A DNA stretch of 64,000 nucleotides from JANOSH01 sp031415695 (lineage in GTDB: Bacteria > Actinomycetota > Acidimicrobiia > Acidimicrobiales > Ilumatobacteraceae): contig JANOSH010000076.1 in NCBI GenBank assembly GCA_031415695.1, forward strand, positions 26,010 to 90,009, written 5' to 3'. Positions within the stretch are counted from its first letter, which is position 1, and every line of letters starts with the position of its first letter. A program made the position numbers and the translations under genes. This document shows, piece by piece, positions 25,405 through 34,978 of the stretch. The notes beneath the pieces were generated by a model. It searched no databases. It was not told the DNA's origin and saw only the letters and a list, made by a program, of their open reading frames with translations.

Positions 25405-26268
25405 TTAGCCGAGGTCGTCTATCCGTTGGCCGAGCCGTTCCATCGCGTTAGGAAGGCTGTCGAGGTCCCATGCTGGTGGGGGCACCGTAAAGCGAGTGAA
25501 GCCAAGGTCCACCAGCCTGTTGGTGGCATCGGAATCTCGTGGTAGGCCGGTGGTGAGCTCGATGGTGTCGGGATTGCGGCCGACACGTCGGGCGCTTTCA
25601 TGCACTATGTCGACGAGTTCTCCAAGTTCGTCGGGGGTGCCCTTGCCGGGGAAGAAGCCATCACCGAGTTCACCCGCTCGGCGAGCGGCACGTTTCGTGT
25701 GGCCGCCGATGACGATGGGAACGGTTGGCCCAGCGGGCTGAGGCAAAGAGATGCAGGCATCGAAGTTGGCGAATGAACTGTGGTGGCTGGCACCCGCAGC
25801 ACCGTCACGCCAAATGGTACGCAATGCGCTGATGTAGTCATCGAGGCGTTCGCCCCGATCATGGAAGCTCACATCGAGAGCACTGAATTCCTCTTCGAGC
25901 CATCCTGAACCGACCCCGATTATGGCTCGGCCCGCGCTGAGCTTGTCGAGCGTTGCGATCTCCTTGGCCACCACCAATGGGTTGCGTTGGGGGAGTATCA
26001 GAATGCCAGTCGCCAACTTGATGCGGGTAGTCACCGCAGCCACATACGCCAACCAGATGAGCGGATCGGGAATGTCGGATGTCTCGGCTCCTGGAGCGCG
26101 CCCGCTGGAGCTGTACGGGTATTGGCTTTCGTAGTCCTTTGGGATGGTGACGTGCTCCACGGTCCAGAGCGACTCGACCCCGTTGGCTTCAGCCGTTTGC
26201 GCCAGCAAGGCAGCCATCTGCGGGTCGGCGTAGACCCCTGAGTTGGCAAACACAATTCCGACTACCAC
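25405..26268 (-). CDS. LLM-class (F420-dependent type) oxidoreductase
   Basis: 287 aa, GTG start at 26266-26268. It has the luciferase-like TIM barrel pattern of actinobacterial F420 enzymes: SLWTVEHVTIP near residue 35, TRIKLATGILILPQRNP near 85, KLSAGRAIIGVGSGWLEEEF near 115 and PIVIGGHTKRAARRAGELGD near 175. It probably transfers hydride to or from F420 on an unknown small molecule. It stands alone between the convergent L,D-transpeptidase gene and the divergent DUF1800 gene. Confidence 0.88.
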   Translation of the reverse strand: MVVGIVFANSGVYADPQMAALLAQTAEANGVESLWTVEHVTIPKDYESQYPYSSSGRAPGAETSDIPDPLIWLAYVAAVTTRIKLATGILILPQRNPLVVAKEIATLDKLSAGRAIIGVGSGWLEEEFSALDVSFHDRGERLDDYISALRTIWRDGAAGASHHSSFANFDACISLPQPAGPTVPIVIGGHTKRAARRAGELGDGFFPGKGTPDELGELVDIVHESARRVGRNPDTIELTTGLPRDSDATNRLVDLGFTRFTVPPPAWDLDSLPNAMERLGQRIDDLG

Positions 26269-26303
26269 GGTTACCCCCGATGTAGATCACATTCTCCTCA
26301 CAG

Positions 26304-27575
26304 ATGAGAGTGAGTATTGCCGGTATGGATGAACGACGACGTATTGCTCGCCTGCATCGCCGGGTGGGTCTCGGTTTGTTGGGTGGAGAACTTGATGCCG
26401 CGGTAGGTCGCGGCGTCGCGGCCGAGGTTGCCCGACTGGCCGATCCGGCTGCCGCCGGTGTCGCCCCCGCAGCCGACCCGTTTGACGGGTTGGACCTGTC
26501 GTTCGAACAGGGAGCGGTTCGCCAAAAGAACCGCTCGGCAGTCGAAGCGTGGATGACCGCGATGGCGCAGTCTGGTTGGCCGGTGGCTGATCGTTTCACC
26601 TGGTTCTGGCATGGACTCTTGGTGTCGAGCATCGGCAAGGTGAAGGCCCCCGACGCCATGGCAAATCAGATCCGGTTGTTTCGACGGGCGACCAACTTCG
26701 GTGAGCTGATAGCGGATCTATCGATCGACCCGGCGATGCTCACCTATCTCGATGGTAAGGATTCGGTGAAGGGGTCGCCCAACGAGAACTACGGTCGAGA
26801 ACTGCTCGAGTTGTTCACCCTTGGCGTCGGTCACTTTACCGAAGCTGATGTCGTGGCGACAGCCACTGCTCTAACCGGATGGGTAGTTGCTGTTCGCGCC
26901 GGTGGTAACGCTGTTCTGCGTCCGAAGTTGCATGATTCGACACCGCAAACGTTGCTTGGTCGCACCGGCGTGAATGACGTGGCCGGCGTCGTTGCCGCAG
27001 TACTCGCCCACCCTGAGTGCGCCGCCTTTGTTGCGCGTCAATACCTCGTGGCAACGGTTGGACCCGCGGTTGACGAGCCGACCGTCAACACGCTTGCGGC
27101 GTCGTTTCGGGCGAGCGGATTCTCGCTGGCGGTTCTTACCAGGGGCGCCTTGGACCTTATCGCCAGTGGTGTCGATGGCGGTCCGGTGATCCTTGGGCCG
27201 GTGCCGTGGTTGGTGCTGGCTGAACGCGCTACCGGCGCCCGGCTTTCGGCGCAGGCGCGCCTGCTGGGCTTGGAGGCTGCGGGTCAGGTGCCGTTCGCCC
27301 CTCCCAACGTCGGTGGCTGGGCAGAGGGTGGTGCATGGTTTGCCTCGGCGGTGATGGTCGGGCGGCTGAACCTCGCCCTCGCAGTGGCAAAGGCAACGCC
27401 GCCGTCGAGCCCAGCGATGCAGGCCGTGATGCGGGGTGATTGGGGTGCCTTATCGGTTGCCCTCGGTTTGCCCGACGATCTCGGCCCAACGACCACGGCT
27501 GGTCTTGGCCAGGTACGAGATTCCTTTTCCCGGTTGGCCCTGGCTCTCGTGAGCCCTGAATTCGTGGAGGCATAA
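26304..27575 (+). CDS. DUF1800 domain protein
   Basis: 423 aa from the ATG at 26304; an in-frame ATG at 26325 gives the more typical beginning (MDERRRIARLHRRVGLG) and neither has a clear ribosome-binding site. DUF1800 features seen: TWFWHGLLVSSIGKVK, KDSVKGSPNENYGRELLELF and TLGVGHFTEADV, then PPNVGGWAEGGAWF near the end. DUF1800 genes are regularly paired with DUF1501 genes, as here (TAATG overlap), and are thought to act in an exported process of unknown nature. No obvious signal peptide is present. Confidence 0.9.
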   Translation: MRVSIAGMDERRRIARLHRRVGLGLLGGELDAAVGRGVAAEVARLADPAAAGVAPAADPFDGLDLSFEQGAVRQKNRSAVEAWMTAMAQSGWPVADRFTWFWHGLLVSSIGKVKAPDAMANQIRLFRRATNFGELIADLSIDPAMLTYLDGKDSVKGSPNENYGRELLELFTLGVGHFTEADVVATATALTGWVVAVRAGGNAVLRPKLHDSTPQTLLGRTGVNDVAGVVAAVLAHPECAAFVARQYLVATVGPAVDEPTVNTLAASFRASGFSLAVLTRGALDLIASGVDGGPVILGPVPWLVLAERATGARLSAQARLLGLEAAGQVPFAPPNVGGWAEGGAWFASAVMVGRLNLALAVAKATPPSSPAMQAVMRGDWGALSVALGLPDDLGPTTTAGLGQVRDSFSRLALALVSPEFVEA

Positions 27576-28807
27576 TGAATATTGACCGAAGAAGGTTCCT
27601 GGCCCTAACCGGCATCGGTGCGTTGGCCGCGTGCGACGCTCAAATGCCGACAACGGCCCCGCCGCCGTCGACATCGGCCCCTTCGACCTCGACAAGCGCG
27701 CTCGTTGTCGAACCGGTTGACCTTGCGCAAGCCGCAGCGGCGGACCGTGTCCTGGTCGTTGTGCAACTTGGCGGAGGCAACGACGGACTCAACACACTTG
27801 TTCCCGTCTCCGGTCGGTACCACGATCTTCGCCCAACCCTGGGGTTGAATGACGACACACTCATCCCGGTGCCCGGTACTACGGCATACGGGCTGCATCC
27901 CGCCTTCGCACCAATGGCTGGGCTGCTCACAACCAACAACGTCGCCATGGTCGAAGGCATTGGATACCCTGCGCCGAGCCGATCTCACTTTGTTGCCCTT
28001 GACACCTGGTGGAGCGCCTCGACCACGGCCTCGACAACTGGGTGGCTTGGTCGCTACCTGGACGTATCGGGAGGTACAGCCGAGAACCCAATGAGGGCCA
28101 TTGCGCTGGGGTCAGGCTCACCGGCGTTGCTCGGACAGACAAGTCGACCAACCGTTGTGTTGTCGCCACAATCATTCGCGGTGAAGTCACCCAACTCGGC
28201 TGATCTCCTACGGGCCTGGGAAGTCATTGGCGGCCGACCAGCGTTGTCGGCAGTTGCTGCACTCAAGGTGTTCGACGAGTTACGAGTAACCAGCAGTGCT
28301 GCGTCGTACTCTGACGATGAAGACGCCGGGGCAATTTCCCGCGGTCTGCGGACTGCTGGCGACCTGATCGCCGCACAACGAGGGGCCCAAATCATCTATG
28401 TATCGGTAGGTGGCTTTGACACGCACGCCGGTCAGGCCGCCAGCCACCAAGCGTTACTCGCCGATCTAGCGACAGGAATCGCCTCGCTCTTCGATCGACT
28501 CGACGCCGTCGGGTTGTCCCACACCGTCACCTTGATGACGGTGTCGGAGTTCGGGCGACGTGCCGCCGAGAACGGCAGCGGAACCGATCATGGCAAGGCA
28601 GGAATGCAGTTTGTCGTCGGGCCGAACGTCGCCGGAGGTGTCTACGGCGACGCCGATCTTTCGAAACTGGCCGATGGTGATCTTGCTGCTGGCATCGACA
28701 CCCGCTGTCTATACGCCGATGCACTTGGCTGGCTTGGTGTCTCATCCGACGAGGTCCTCGCTCGCCAATTCGCTCCGCTGGGACTCATCCGGCCGTCGAC
28801 TCGATAG
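27575..28807 (+). CDS. DUF1501 domain exported (Tat-type lipoprotein) protein
   Basis: 410 aa; the ATG at 27575 overlaps the preceding TAA. The N-terminus MNIDRRRFLALTGIGALAAC combines a twin-arginine-type RRRF and a lipobox with Cys at about residue 20, implying export of a folded lipoprotein. The body has VLVVVQLGGGNDGLNTLVPV, YVSVGGFDTHAGQ and the C-terminal VSEFGRRAAENGSGTDHG, all characteristic of DUF1501, which has an alkaline-phosphatase-like fold. It is the operon partner of the DUF1800 gene. A LysM gene follows 9 bases later. Confidence 0.9.
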   Translation: MNIDRRRFLALTGIGALAACDAQMPTTAPPPSTSAPSTSTSALVVEPVDLAQAAAADRVLVVVQLGGGNDGLNTLVPVSGRYHDLRPTLGLNDDTLIPVPGTTAYGLHPAFAPMAGLLTTNNVAMVEGIGYPAPSRSHFVALDTWWSASTTASTTGWLGRYLDVSGGTAENPMRAIALGSGSPALLGQTSRPTVVLSPQSFAVKSPNSADLLRAWEVIGGRPALSAVAALKVFDELRVTSSAASYSDDEDAGAISRGLRTAGDLIAAQRGAQIIYVSVGGFDTHAGQAASHQALLADLATGIASLFDRLDAVGLSHTVTLMTVSEFGRRAAENGSGTDHGKAGMQFVVGPNVAGGVYGDADLSKLADGDLAAGIDTRCLYADALGWLGVSSDEVLARQFAPLGLIRPSTR

Positions 28808-28816
28808 TATTGCGCC

Positions 28817-29299
28817 ATGGATCGACCAAGCACCTATACCGTTGAGAGTGGCGACACACTGTGGGCCATCGCCGAGCGTTTCTATGACGACGGCAATATG
28901 TACAACCACATTGCCGGTGCCAATGGAATCGACAACCCCGACAACCTCAGCGTCGGCCAGGTACTAGAACTTACGCCAACCGGCCCAGAGCTCGGTGCTG
29001 CTGCCGCTGCCTTCGTTGCTGATGCCGCCGAGTAAGCTGTGGCCGACGAAGCTGAGGCACAAGCGGCCACCGCAGCTGCCGCAGCCAAGGTCGAAGCTGA
29101 TGCTGCTGCAGCCAAGGCAGCTGCCGACCTTCAGGCCGATGTCGACGCCACTGTCAATGCTGCGAACGAGCAGGCTGCGTACAACGCCCGGCTGTCGGTG
29201 GCCGAGCAGAACCAGCGCGAGCGTTCCGAGGCGGCGTTTAAGGCTAACGAAGAGGCCAGCGCGGCCAACCAGCCAAACGTTCCAGGCACTTACAACTAA
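28817..29299 (+). pseudogene. LysM + Ala-rich protein gene interrupted by an in-frame TAA
   Basis: The first part (28817-29035, 72 aa) is a complete LysM domain, YTVESGDTLWAIAERFYDDG to SVGQVLELTP, followed by an Ala-rich stretch. A TAA at 29033-29035 stops it. The same reading frame continues without a gap: Ala, then VADEAEAQAATAAAAAKVEA and on to 29299. A second protein of 86 aa could begin at the GTG at 29039. Ala/Glu-rich coiled-coil composition flows across the stop, so one substitution would restore a 160-residue protein. It may be a nonsense mutation, a two-protein arrangement, or a readthrough site. Confidence 0.65.
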
Positions 29300-29320
29300 T
29301 CAGCCTCGACGGTGAGCGAT

Positions 29321-30244
29321 ATGTCCGAATATCACTACGACGAGTTCGGGTTGTTTCATGAAAATGCGACCGAGAATGGTTTGCCGTTTCCCGGCGCGCC
29401 GGTAGTCGAACGGTTGTATCATGTTCTTGGCGATGGCCGAACGGTCAGCGCCCTGAAGTTCGGACACGCGGAACCTGAGTTCGTTTTCTTGCATGGCGCG
29501 TCAATGAACGCCCACACCTGGGACACGGTGGCCATGGCATTGCAGCGACCGTGCCTCGCGCTCGACCTGCCTGGCCACGGGCATTCGTCGTGGCGTAACG
29601 ACATGCAGTATTCGCCGGTGGATTTGGCGGCCGATGTCGCACCGGTTATTGCCGAGCATGCCCCGAACTCCGGAGCGATTGTCGGCATGTCGCTCGGCGG
29701 TATGGCCAGCCTTGTGTTGGCCACTGGCTGGCCAGAGCTGACCCGCCGCCTAGTGATGGTCGACATCACTCCGGGAACCAATCGTGAGAAGGCCAAGGCG
29801 GTACTCGACTTCATCGATGGACCCCAAGAGTTTGCGAGTTTCGAAGCGCTTCTTGAACGCACCATGGAGCACAATCCAACCCGCAGCGAGAGCTCGCTGC
29901 GTCGAGGTATTCTCCATAACGCTCGACCCCAAGCCGATGGCTCGTGGATGTGGCGGTGGCATCGTGCCGGTCGCTCTCACACCGATGAGGTGTCAGGTGA
30001 GGCAGGCAGCGTTCGGGCCGATAACGGCGTGATGTGGAACGCAGTGTCGGCCATTGCGTGTCCTGTGTTACTGGTGCGTGGAGGGGTGTCGCCCGTTGTC
30101 GATGACGACGACGTGGCCGAGTTCACGCGACGACAGCCGAACGCCAGTGTCGCAGTGGTCGACGGTGCTGGCCATTCGGTACAGGGCGACTGTCCGTTGG
30201 AGCTGGCCGTGGTACTCAACGACTTCGTACCCCGCCAGGTTTAG
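29321..30244 (+). CDS. Alpha/beta hydrolase
   Basis: 307 aa from the ATG at 29321, favoured over a GTG at 29312 because GGTGAG lies 5 bases before it. The fold is shown by the oxyanion segment FLHGASMNAHTWD, LDLPGHGHSS, the nucleophile elbow GMSLGGMAS (Ser) and the C-terminal GAGHSVQGDCP (His). It is a serine hydrolase, perhaps an esterase or lactonase, with substrate unknown. The 3' end overlaps the convergent phosphatase gene by 4 bases. Confidence 0.88.
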   Translation: MSEYHYDEFGLFHENATENGLPFPGAPVVERLYHVLGDGRTVSALKFGHAEPEFVFLHGASMNAHTWDTVAMALQRPCLALDLPGHGHSSWRNDMQYSPVDLAADVAPVIAEHAPNSGAIVGMSLGGMASLVLATGWPELTRRLVMVDITPGTNREKAKAVLDFIDGPQEFASFEALLERTMEHNPTRSESSLRRGILHNARPQADGSWMWRWHRAGRSHTDEVSGEAGSVRADNGVMWNAVSAIACPVLLVRGGVSPVVDDDDVAEFTRRQPNASVAVVDGAGHSVQGDCPLELAVVLNDFVPRQV

Positions 30245-31782
30245 TTGGTACCGACCGTAATTTTTCGGTCGAGGGCTGCAGCGAGGAGCGACGTGCGCTC
30301 GCTGGCGGCGTAGACCTCGAGTGATGTGTCGACCCCGTCATCGACAACGGGCGTGATGTGTAGTCCTTCACCCAATCGGGACACCGACACTGACCGGACA
30401 CGACCATCGTGTCGGCGATCGAGCCCGATCGCTATCCGCAAAAGTCCGGCCAACAGTCGCACCATGTTGCCGTCGGCCGCGTCGAGCTGCGCGAATTCGG
30501 CGTGGCTGAATTTCGGTGCGCCCTTGCGGTGGTACCGGGCTATGAGTGCAATGATCTCGATCTCGTGATCGGTGAATCCCGAGAGTGTTTCGGCGTTACG
30601 GATGATGTAGTAGCTGTGGAGATGGTGCCGGCTGTGGCCGATGAAAAGCCCAACATTGGCCAGGAGTCCTGCCGCTTCAAGGTACTCGCGACTAGTTGGT
30701 GTTAAGCCGTGGATGAGTTGTGTTTCGTCGAACAGACCCACGGCAAGTTGCGCCACCTGTTCGGCGTGAGTGGGTTCGTCGTCGCACGCCTGCATAAGGT
30801 GTCGCACCCCTCGAAGTGATACATCGCGAAGATGATGCATGGCTTCACCTTCGGTTCGCCCGATGGTGTCGATAAGGATGCCTTCTCGAAGCGCGTACTC
30901 CGAGAACGTGATGCTGCGCGCCTCCATTGCGGTGACGACTCCGTCGAGGATCAGAGCGCCAGCGGCGATAATTTCAGCCCGTTTGGTGTCGATGCCTGGC
31001 AAATTGGCGCGCTCGTTGGCAGGCGTTCGAATAATGAGTTCGACCGCCTTGCGCAGCGAGGCCGCCGAGGTTTCGATGCCGTTCACACTGCGTTGGTTGC
31101 GCCCGCCGTCGAGCGACCAGGCCAACCGCGTCATGGCTTCGGCCGTGCCTGACGAGACAATCATCGTGTCGAAGCCATGTTGGGCCACAAGGCGTCGCAT
31201 GGGGGCGAGGGCCGATGCGACGAAATCGTTACACGCAGCGCGTGAAACCGGCGACATGGTCCCGGCGGCAAAGAAGCGATCGGTGAGCCGAACCGCTCCC
31301 ATCTTGAGGCTGCGAAGCAACACCGGTTCGCCGCCTTGGGCTACAACCAATTCGGTGGAGCCGCCCCCGATGTCGCACACGAGAATCCGACGCGAAAAAA
31401 CTGGGAGCGCCTGCAAGACCCCGAGGTGAATGAGTCGGGCTTCTTCGACGCCGGAGACAACTTCGATCTCGACGCCGGCTTCTGTGCGGGCGCGATGGAG
31501 AAACAGTTTGGCGTTGGCGGCTTCACGTACGGCCGACGTAGCTACAGCACGTAGCGGAGCATTGGCCCCATCGGCAATCTGTCGCATTCGCTTGAGCGCA
31601 GCGAGGCCGCGCTCCATGGCCTCGGGGTCGAGTTGTTTCATGTCTCCGCCGCCTCGACCGAGCCGCACGACCTCTTTCTCACGGGTCACAACCTCGATGG
31701 CTCCGGTTGAGGAAACCCGGGCAACGATCATGTGAAACGAGTTGGTGCCTACGTCGATGGCAGCAAGAAGTCGCGGGCTCAT
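30241..31782 (-). CDS. Ppx/GppA-family exopolyphosphatase
   Basis: 513 aa. N-terminal ASKHA motifs AAIDVGTNSFHMIVARV and CDIGGGSTELVVAQGG bind phosphate. The C-terminal 200 residues form the HD-like helical part with FIGHSRHHLHSYY and ALIARYHRKGAPKF, so the enzyme belongs to the long Ppx-GppA class. It would hydrolyse inorganic polyphosphate or pppGpp, linking phosphate storage and the stringent response. The ATG overlaps the stop of the zinc-metallopeptidase gene as ATGA, so they are coupled. Confidence 0.9.
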   Translation of the reverse strand: MSPRLLAAIDVGTNSFHMIVARVSSTGAIEVVTREKEVVRLGRGGGDMKQLDPEAMERGLAALKRMRQIADGANAPLRAVATSAVREAANAKLFLHRARTEAGVEIEVVSGVEEARLIHLGVLQALPVFSRRILVCDIGGGSTELVVAQGGEPVLLRSLKMGAVRLTDRFFAAGTMSPVSRAACNDFVASALAPMRRLVAQHGFDTMIVSSGTAEAMTRLAWSLDGGRNQRSVNGIETSAASLRKAVELIIRTPANERANLPGIDTKRAEIIAAGALILDGVVTAMEARSITFSEYALREGILIDTIGRTEGEAMHHLRDVSLRGVRHLMQACDDEPTHAEQVAQLAVGLFDETQLIHGLTPTSREYLEAAGLLANVGLFIGHSRHHLHSYYIIRNAETLSGFTDHEIEIIALIARYHRKGAPKFSHAEFAQLDAADGNMVRLLAGLLRIAIGLDRRHDGRVRSVSVSRLGEGLHITPVVDDGVDTSLEVYAASERTSLLAAALDRKITVGTN

Positions 31783-33164
31783 TGGCAGGCACTGCTGCCT
31801 TGGAGCAAGCCGGCGCGGAACTTGGCGAGCCGATCGAACACCGGCGCACTGTCGGCGGTTTCACCAAACGACAAGAACGCGATGACGCCTTCGTCGAGAT
31901 CGCCGGGCGATAACGATAAGGTCCGGTCGGTGCCCTCTGGGCGGGCCTTGCCCGGCACCTGCAGATGTGTCCATGCTCCCACGAGACAGTCGGCGCGCAA
32001 GGTGCGCTGTTGCCCCTTTAGCGGGCTTGACTGACGGGTCAAGGCGGCCTCGGTCCATGCAAGGCCGAACAGCAATCCCACGGCGAAATCTCCTTCGCGG
32101 TAGGCCTGCTTGATAAAGCTGTCGCTGTAGCTCACCGTTGCTGTCTTTGGACAGAAGTCGACCCGTTTGGTGGTGCAACCATGTGTCGAACCACTAGTAC
32201 TGACTGCCCCGAGCGGCACCCAGGGTCGACTCTCGGCGGCAAACTCGTCTCGCCAGAACCGGTCGAGATCTTCGGCCATCAGCGCCAGGGTGTCGGCGAG
32301 TGGAAGGTTGCCGCCATTGAGGACGTCGGCGCGGCTTGTAAACGGGAGTTGGATAGTTGTTGGCGGTTGAGCTGGGTACGTCGCACATTCTTTCGCGCCC
32401 CCGACGTAGCCGTCGCGAAACGCGCTAGCGCGGTCGAACCCGCTGCCGTGTGCCAGAAGGTCGTTGGCGGTTGTTCCCGGGCTATCACTGACGCTGATGA
32501 GTGCCGCCAAAACAGTGTTGAGGTCGCCTTCGCTCAACCGGACTTTTGCCCTCGCGTCCTTGACGCTGTGCGCAGTCCACGCTCCCGCGAAGCAGTCGGC
32601 TTGTTGCTCCATGATGATGGATGACTCGTCGAGGTCGGCGCGGAACTGCACGGCGTGGCCCCATTCATGGGCAAGGACAACAACCGTGGAAGCAACACCA
32701 AACTCAGCCGCAAGATCGGGAAACAGCTGTTCGTCGTCATAGGCAATGAAGTCTTTGCCGTCTGGACAGTAGAACGCATTCCCTTTCACGTCGTTGTACC
32801 TGCCAGTGCCAGAGCGTCCGCATGACGGCATATCGGTAATGCCACGGCGAGCAGCGATGACCCGCTTTACGTCGGTATAGGGCCTCGAATACGTGGCCGG
32901 AAACTGACCTCTCCACCATTCCTGTAGATCATCGATCGCCAAGGTCATGGCATCTCGGTAGTTCGCAGGCAGGTTGTTGGTGTTGGTGCTCGTCGTACTG
33001 TTGGTCGCGGTGGTGGACCTCGAGGCAACGGTGGTGGATACGGGCCCGTCGGCCACCTCGGTCGTGGCGATTGGCGACGCGACGCGTACGTCGGGAGCGG
33101 TGTTTTCAGCGCAGCCGGCAAGAGTGGCCACGACCAGGACGAGCGCCAGATGCCGGTATCGCAC
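31779..33164 (-). CDS. Lipoprotein with neutral zinc metallopeptidase domain (YpfJ-like)
   Basis: 461 aa from a GTG. The lipobox TLAGC (Cys about residue 18) is followed by a Thr/Ser-rich linker. The zincin site is VVVLAHEWGHAVQFRADL (HExxH), with CFAGAWTA shortly after, as in the putative neutral zinc metallopeptidase family PF04228. The C-terminal part repeats a degenerate version with FGLAWTEAAL but lacks the HExxH, suggesting an internal duplication with only one active half. It acts outside the membrane; its target is unknown. Confidence 0.88.
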   Translation of the reverse strand: MRYRHLALVLVVATLAGCAENTAPDVRVASPIATTEVADGPVSTTVASRSTTATNSTTSTNTNNLPANYRDAMTLAIDDLQEWWRGQFPATYSRPYTDVKRVIAARRGITDMPSCGRSGTGRYNDVKGNAFYCPDGKDFIAYDDEQLFPDLAAEFGVASTVVVLAHEWGHAVQFRADLDESSIIMEQQADCFAGAWTAHSVKDARAKVRLSEGDLNTVLAALISVSDSPGTTANDLLAHGSGFDRASAFRDGYVGGAKECATYPAQPPTTIQLPFTSRADVLNGGNLPLADTLALMAEDLDRFWRDEFAAESRPWVPLGAVSTSGSTHGCTTKRVDFCPKTATVSYSDSFIKQAYREGDFAVGLLFGLAWTEAALTRQSSPLKGQQRTLRADCLVGAWTHLQVPGKARPEGTDRTLSLSPGDLDEGVIAFLSFGETADSAPVFDRLAKFRAGLLQGSSACQ

Positions 33165-33184
33165 GGTGACAGACTACTTTGGCG

Positions 33185-33586
33185 TTAGGGCTTGCGCTCC
33201 TTCACGCCAACGGGATGTCCTGCCTGTTTCCACGCCCCAAATCCTCCTTCGATGTGGGCAACGCGTTCCAAGCCCATATCGACGAGCGTGGCCGCGGCAA
33301 GCGCGGAGCGAAGACCGCCGGCGCAGAACAACACGAACTCCTTGTCCTGACCGAACACATCTTTGTAGTACGGGCTGTCGGGGTCTACCCAGAATTCCAA
33401 CATACCGCGAGTTGCCGAGAAGGCCCCTGGCACCAAGCCATCTCGCTCGAGCTCTCGAGGATCTCGAATATCGACGAACACGACATCGTCGGAGCCGTAC
33501 TTCGCCAGCGCTTCGTCGAGCGTCAGGGTTGTGATCTTGGCGTTTGCTTCAGCAAGCAACTGCTTGTATCCCTTTTTCAATGCCAT
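33185..33586 (-). CDS. Rhodanese-like sulfurtransferase
   Basis: 133 aa, a single rhodanese domain: FVDIRDPRELERDG, then the persulfide-forming loop FCAGGLRSALAA with the active cysteine, and HIEGGFGAWKQAGHPV at the end. It would carry sulfane sulfur in the cytoplasm. A short N-terminal extension of about 20 residues precedes the domain. It lies between the metallopeptidase gene and the acyl-CoA dehydrogenase gene on the same strand. Confidence 0.9.
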   Translation of the reverse strand: MALKKGYKQLLAEANAKITTLTLDEALAKYGSDDVVFVDIRDPRELERDGLVPGAFSATRGMLEFWVDPDSPYYKDVFGQDKEFVLFCAGGLRSALAAATLVDMGLERVAHIEGGFGAWKQAGHPVGVKERKP

Positions 33587-33608
33587 GCCGCGAGGCTAGT
33601 CGGCCAAC

Positions 33609-34859
33609 CTAACGCTGGTTGAAGGGAACGTCTTTGTCGATACGTGGTTCGGCGGGAAGTCCGAGCACTCTCTCGCCGATGATGTTTCGTTGAATCTCGT
33701 CGCTTCCACCAGCGATCTTGTAACCCGGGGCCCCAAGCACATGCTCGATCCACTCGTAGGTGCCCCACGCGCCGGAATCTGCGACGAGTGAGGCCCCGAG
33801 CAGGTGCGACACCACGTCGCTGGTGTGAGCCATACCTGCGGTCCACATCAGCTTCCCAAGCGACGCTTCAGGTCCCGGGGTTTGGCCGGCCTTGATGGCG
33901 GCGGCGGCCCGACGGTTGTTGAACTGGCTGACCTTGGTGTGGATGTAACTTTCAGCCAGCATCTGGCGCACGACGGGTTCGTTGGTGCGATCGAGGTGCC
34001 GTGCCAGGTTGAGCAACTGGTGGTACCCACCACCGACCGGGTTGCCGCCACCGCCGGAATGGTCTCGCTCGAAGCCAAGACACGTGAGCGCAACCCTCCA
34101 GCCCTCGCCCACGGCACCGAGGCGATGCTCGGCGTCGCTCAGGCGTACGTCGGAGAGAAACACCTCGTTGAAGTTTGACCCACCCGACATTTGCTTGATT
34201 GGTCGAACCTCGACGCCGGGGGCGTTGAAGGGAACAAGGAATGCCGTGAGGCCCTTGTGTTTAGGGGCGTCGAAATCGGATCGCGTGATCGCGAGCCCCC
34301 AGTCGGCGAACACTGCACCTGATGTCCACACCTTCTGGCCGTTAAGCACCCACTCGTCGCCGTCACGAACGGCCTTGGTGGTAACCGACGCTAAATCCGA
34401 ACCAGCCGAGGGTTCGCTGAAGAGTTGGCAGCCCATGATGTCCATTCGCATGAGCGGGGCAATGAACCGGGCCTTTTGCTCGGGCGTGCCATAGGCGGCG
34501 ATGGTCGGCGCTATGAGCCCCATTGACGTGGGCGGCAATTCGCCAGCGTTCGGCATCTCGAACCGTGATTCTTCCTGGTTGTAGGCCCTCACGAACGAAG
34601 CCGACATACCGCGGCCGCCCTGCTCGATCGGCCATCGCATCATTGCGTACCCGGCGTCGAACTTTCTTTGCTGCCAGGTACGCGCCTCGTCGAGTCGGCG
34701 CTGCTCCTCGTCGTGAGACAGGTTGTGGAATACCGCTACCTCGAAGGAGCCTTCGCCCCAACCAAGTTCGGTCGAACTGGCAGTTGAGCGCGGTTGAGCG
34801 TTGGCTTCCAACCAGTCGTGTGCGGCGTTGCGAAAAGTCTCAATATCGGTCGATTCCAC
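33609..34859 (-). CDS. Acyl-CoA dehydrogenase
   Basis: 416 aa from a GTG at 34857-34859. The FAD and substrate loops are visible: QLFSEPSAGSDLASVTTKAV, VWTSGAVFADWGLAITRSD and the C-terminal GSDEIQRNIIGERVLGLP. It oxidises an acyl-CoA to the 2-enoyl-CoA with an electron-transfer flavoprotein as acceptor. It is divergent from, and 119 bases away from, the transport and beta-oxidation block starting at 34979, so it may supply that pathway. Chain-length preference is not predictable. Confidence 0.9.
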   Translation of the reverse strand: MESTDIETFRNAAHDWLEANAQPRSTASSTELGWGEGSFEVAVFHNLSHDEEQRRLDEARTWQQRKFDAGYAMMRWPIEQGGRGMSASFVRAYNQEESRFEMPNAGELPPTSMGLIAPTIAAYGTPEQKARFIAPLMRMDIMGCQLFSEPSAGSDLASVTTKAVRDGDEWVLNGQKVWTSGAVFADWGLAITRSDFDAPKHKGLTAFLVPFNAPGVEVRPIKQMSGGSNFNEVFLSDVRLSDAEHRLGAVGEGWRVALTCLGFERDHSGGGGNPVGGGYHQLLNLARHLDRTNEPVVRQMLAESYIHTKVSQFNNRRAAAAIKAGQTPGPEASLGKLMWTAGMAHTSDVVSHLLGASLVADSGAWGTYEWIEHVLGAPGYKIAGGSDEIQRNIIGERVLGLPAEPRIDKDVPFNQR

Positions 34860-34978
34860 GACTCCAAAGTAGGCGAGGATGCGCGCCCATGATGCATTGT
34901 GCTGCGTCAGGACTGGACAGCGTGACCTGCGCCACGTACGTTACGGCCACAGACTTTGCAGTAGACGTGGGGGGTAGT

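Noticed and set aside
28817..29299. Pyrrolysine or selenocysteine recoding at the internal stop
   Set aside because: The stop is TAA, which is not recoded by either known system.
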